Shown here piece by piece: positions 63,301 through 64,000 of a stretch of DNA of 64,000 bases. Position 1 is the first letter of the stretch. Each line of letters opens with the position of its first letter. The notes beneath the pieces are model-generated. The model saw nothing but the letters and a program-made list of their open reading frames with translations, did no database searches and was not told the DNA's origin. Origin of the DNA: Limnomonas spitsbergensis (lineage: Eukaryota; Chlorophyta; Chlorophyceae; Chlamydomonadales); the NCBI GenBank assembly GCA_037349105.1, contig JAYJMM010000017.1, positions 2,170,001-2,234,000 of the forward strand, written 5' to 3'. Both the position numbers and the translations under genes were made by a program.

Positions 63301-63975
63301 TACGGTACGGCTCGGAACCGGCCACACTATTTCCTTAACCATGCCTCATGCCCTTCTGGGGAATCGTTTTTTCTTTCTTTCTGCAAGACTACGTGCCCTG
63401 TCGCAAGTAGCAGATGGTCACCAGTCACCCGCAGCACACAGAGCTGCCTCCTTTAACTACAGCTCATGGTACACTTGTCTCACTAACAGAATGACGAAAA
63501 CGGAACCACCCTAGATCCCATGAACATGCCACAACTTAGATCCTCACTAGATCTTCGGATACATCCCACAAATAGGATATCCCCCCCTCCCAATGACCCA
63601 AAGTCCCACCTCCCACCTTCCGGCCTGTGCCTAGAAGCACTGGCAGACAATCAACACAACAACAAGCAACATCAATCGGAGAGTAGCAAGTCTGGATCTG
63701 TGCGGAGACTTGAGACTGCACCCTGTGCCTTCCTCCGTTCCTGTCCCGACAGGTGCCCCTGATACACTTGGCCGCGGCGGCCAACATGACCGAGGTGTTT
63801 AGCGAGCTGAACGTCTTCCCCTGCAACCCGCTCAAGTTGGTGGATGCTTTGGGACGCACTGCACTGCACTTCGCTGCCGCAAAGGGCGCGATGAACACGT
63901 CTGTGCAGCTGCTGGAGCTTGGCCTCAAACCCAACCAGTTGGACTCACAGAAGAACACGCCGCTGCACTTGGCGG
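60381..63975 (+). CDS. Ankyrin-repeat protein, partial (both ends outside the placed exons)
   Basis: The exons 60381-60593, 60730-60773, 61291-61507, 62181-62305, 62697-62771, 63076-63243 and 63753-63975 join with consistent phase and GT-AG borders, giving about 355 codons. Ankyrin consensus pieces are GRDLRHAAKTADWSQMRMLL, GNTALHFAVAINHLK, GKTPLHMALETGKMQ, DKEGMSPFLSVVSSGRL, GNTALLYAAKYGWFDLLDKW, EGETVLGCVLKFAASG, VPLIHLAAAANMTEVF, GRTALHFAAAKGA and NTPLHLAG. Ankyrin repeats bind proteins; no catalytic domain is visible in this part. The gene continues past the window end (donor at 63976) and needs an upstream exon ending in phase 1, presumably before the 26-bp array. A possible extra exon at 63491 (NDENGTT) lacks a donor and was left out. 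Confidence 0.88.
61040..61280. repeat. (ctgcctga)n-type intronic repeat before an acceptor
   Basis: Degenerate 'ctgcctgactgcctgtgcct' units run up to the acceptor 'cttctctgcag' of the exon at 61291 and supply its pyrimidine-rich tract. Confidence 0.9.
61489..61552. repeat. Tandem copy of an ankyrin exon end with its splice donor
   Basis: 'tcacgcgtcaactatgtagg' + 'taagttt' (61489-61515) is repeated as 'tcacgcgtcaactatgcagg' + 'taagttt' (61526-61552) with one change. Both copies keep a consensus GTAAGT donor. The period is 37 bp. Confidence 0.95.
61555..61745 (+). mobile_element. Two SINE tail copies
   Basis: 'ctgcggggcgtagttttctt' with TTTC repeats (61570-61600) and 'cttaacatgcacctccctac' plus 'aggggcgtagtttccttttt' (61692-61742) match the 3' end of the SINE at 34640-34800. 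Confidence 0.55.
62875..62975 (+). mobile_element. SINE family, body and tail
   Basis: 'atggtaacggcgaggatgtg', 'gtttcggccc', 'cttaacccgcacgccccta' and 'ttgcagttttcttcctttc' align with 34700-34800. It lies in an ankyrin-gene intron. A further diverged tail is at 63300-63390. Confidence 0.65.
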
Positions 63976-64000
63976 GTGAGCAGACGGGCAGGCAAGGCCG

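Noticed and set aside
63491..63540. Extra ankyrin exon (NDENGTT)
   Set aside because: It has an acceptor but no GT donor before its frame departs from ankyrin sequence, and the neighbouring exons already join in phase 0.

Overview
The window is nuclear DNA of a eukaryote, most likely a green alga or another member of the plant lineage. Every recognisable gene is split into short exons with GT-AG borders. One gene belongs to the plant/algal DUF506 (PDDEXK_6) family. Arrays of satellite-like DNA make up a large share of the sequence. The exact species cannot be read from the sequence; a prasinophyte-like alga is only a guess.

Layout. 1-7633: minus-strand, partial class III PLP aminotransferase, with three exons placed and introns filled by 34-, 33- and 50-bp tandem arrays. 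9064-11425: cluster of a repeat family containing a ~1.15-kb near-perfect palindrome (foldback element). 12390-14990: weak ORF remnants split by a hAT-like non-autonomous element (13261-14431). 18147-20014: plus-strand DUF506 gene. 17225-23820: copies of a long-terminal-inverted-repeat MITE family plus a 31-bp-arm hairpin. 24288-30178: complete minus-strand methionine aminopeptidase 2, 8 exons, 478 aa, all metal ligands present. 31751-47342: plus-strand oligopeptidase B (S9A), 14 exons placed, 5' end missing, divergent from MetAP2. 48027-52560: MITE pieces and minisatellites. 53054-53966: broken PIF1/Helitron-type helicase. 55550-56960: a second interspersed family. 56969-60158: ~122 copies of a 26-bp repeat. 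60381 to the window end: plus-strand ankyrin-repeat gene running off the edge.

The most unusual signal is shared by the genes. In most of the introns I could align, the tandem array is made of copies of the exon-intron junction next to it, that is the exon end with its 5' splice site, or the 3' splice site with the exon start. The extreme case is a 50-bp unit present 57 times, carrying 36 bp of aminotransferase exon plus its splice donor. Weaker cases occur in three MetAP2 introns, three or four oligopeptidase B introns and one ankyrin intron. This looks like a recurrent splice-junction tandem-duplication process that enlarges introns and scatters decoy splice sites.

The genes do not form an operon or pathway; they are independent housekeeping-type loci separated by repeats. 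Exon borders were set by eye from GT/AG, phase continuity and remembered family motifs, so terminal exons are the least certain parts.
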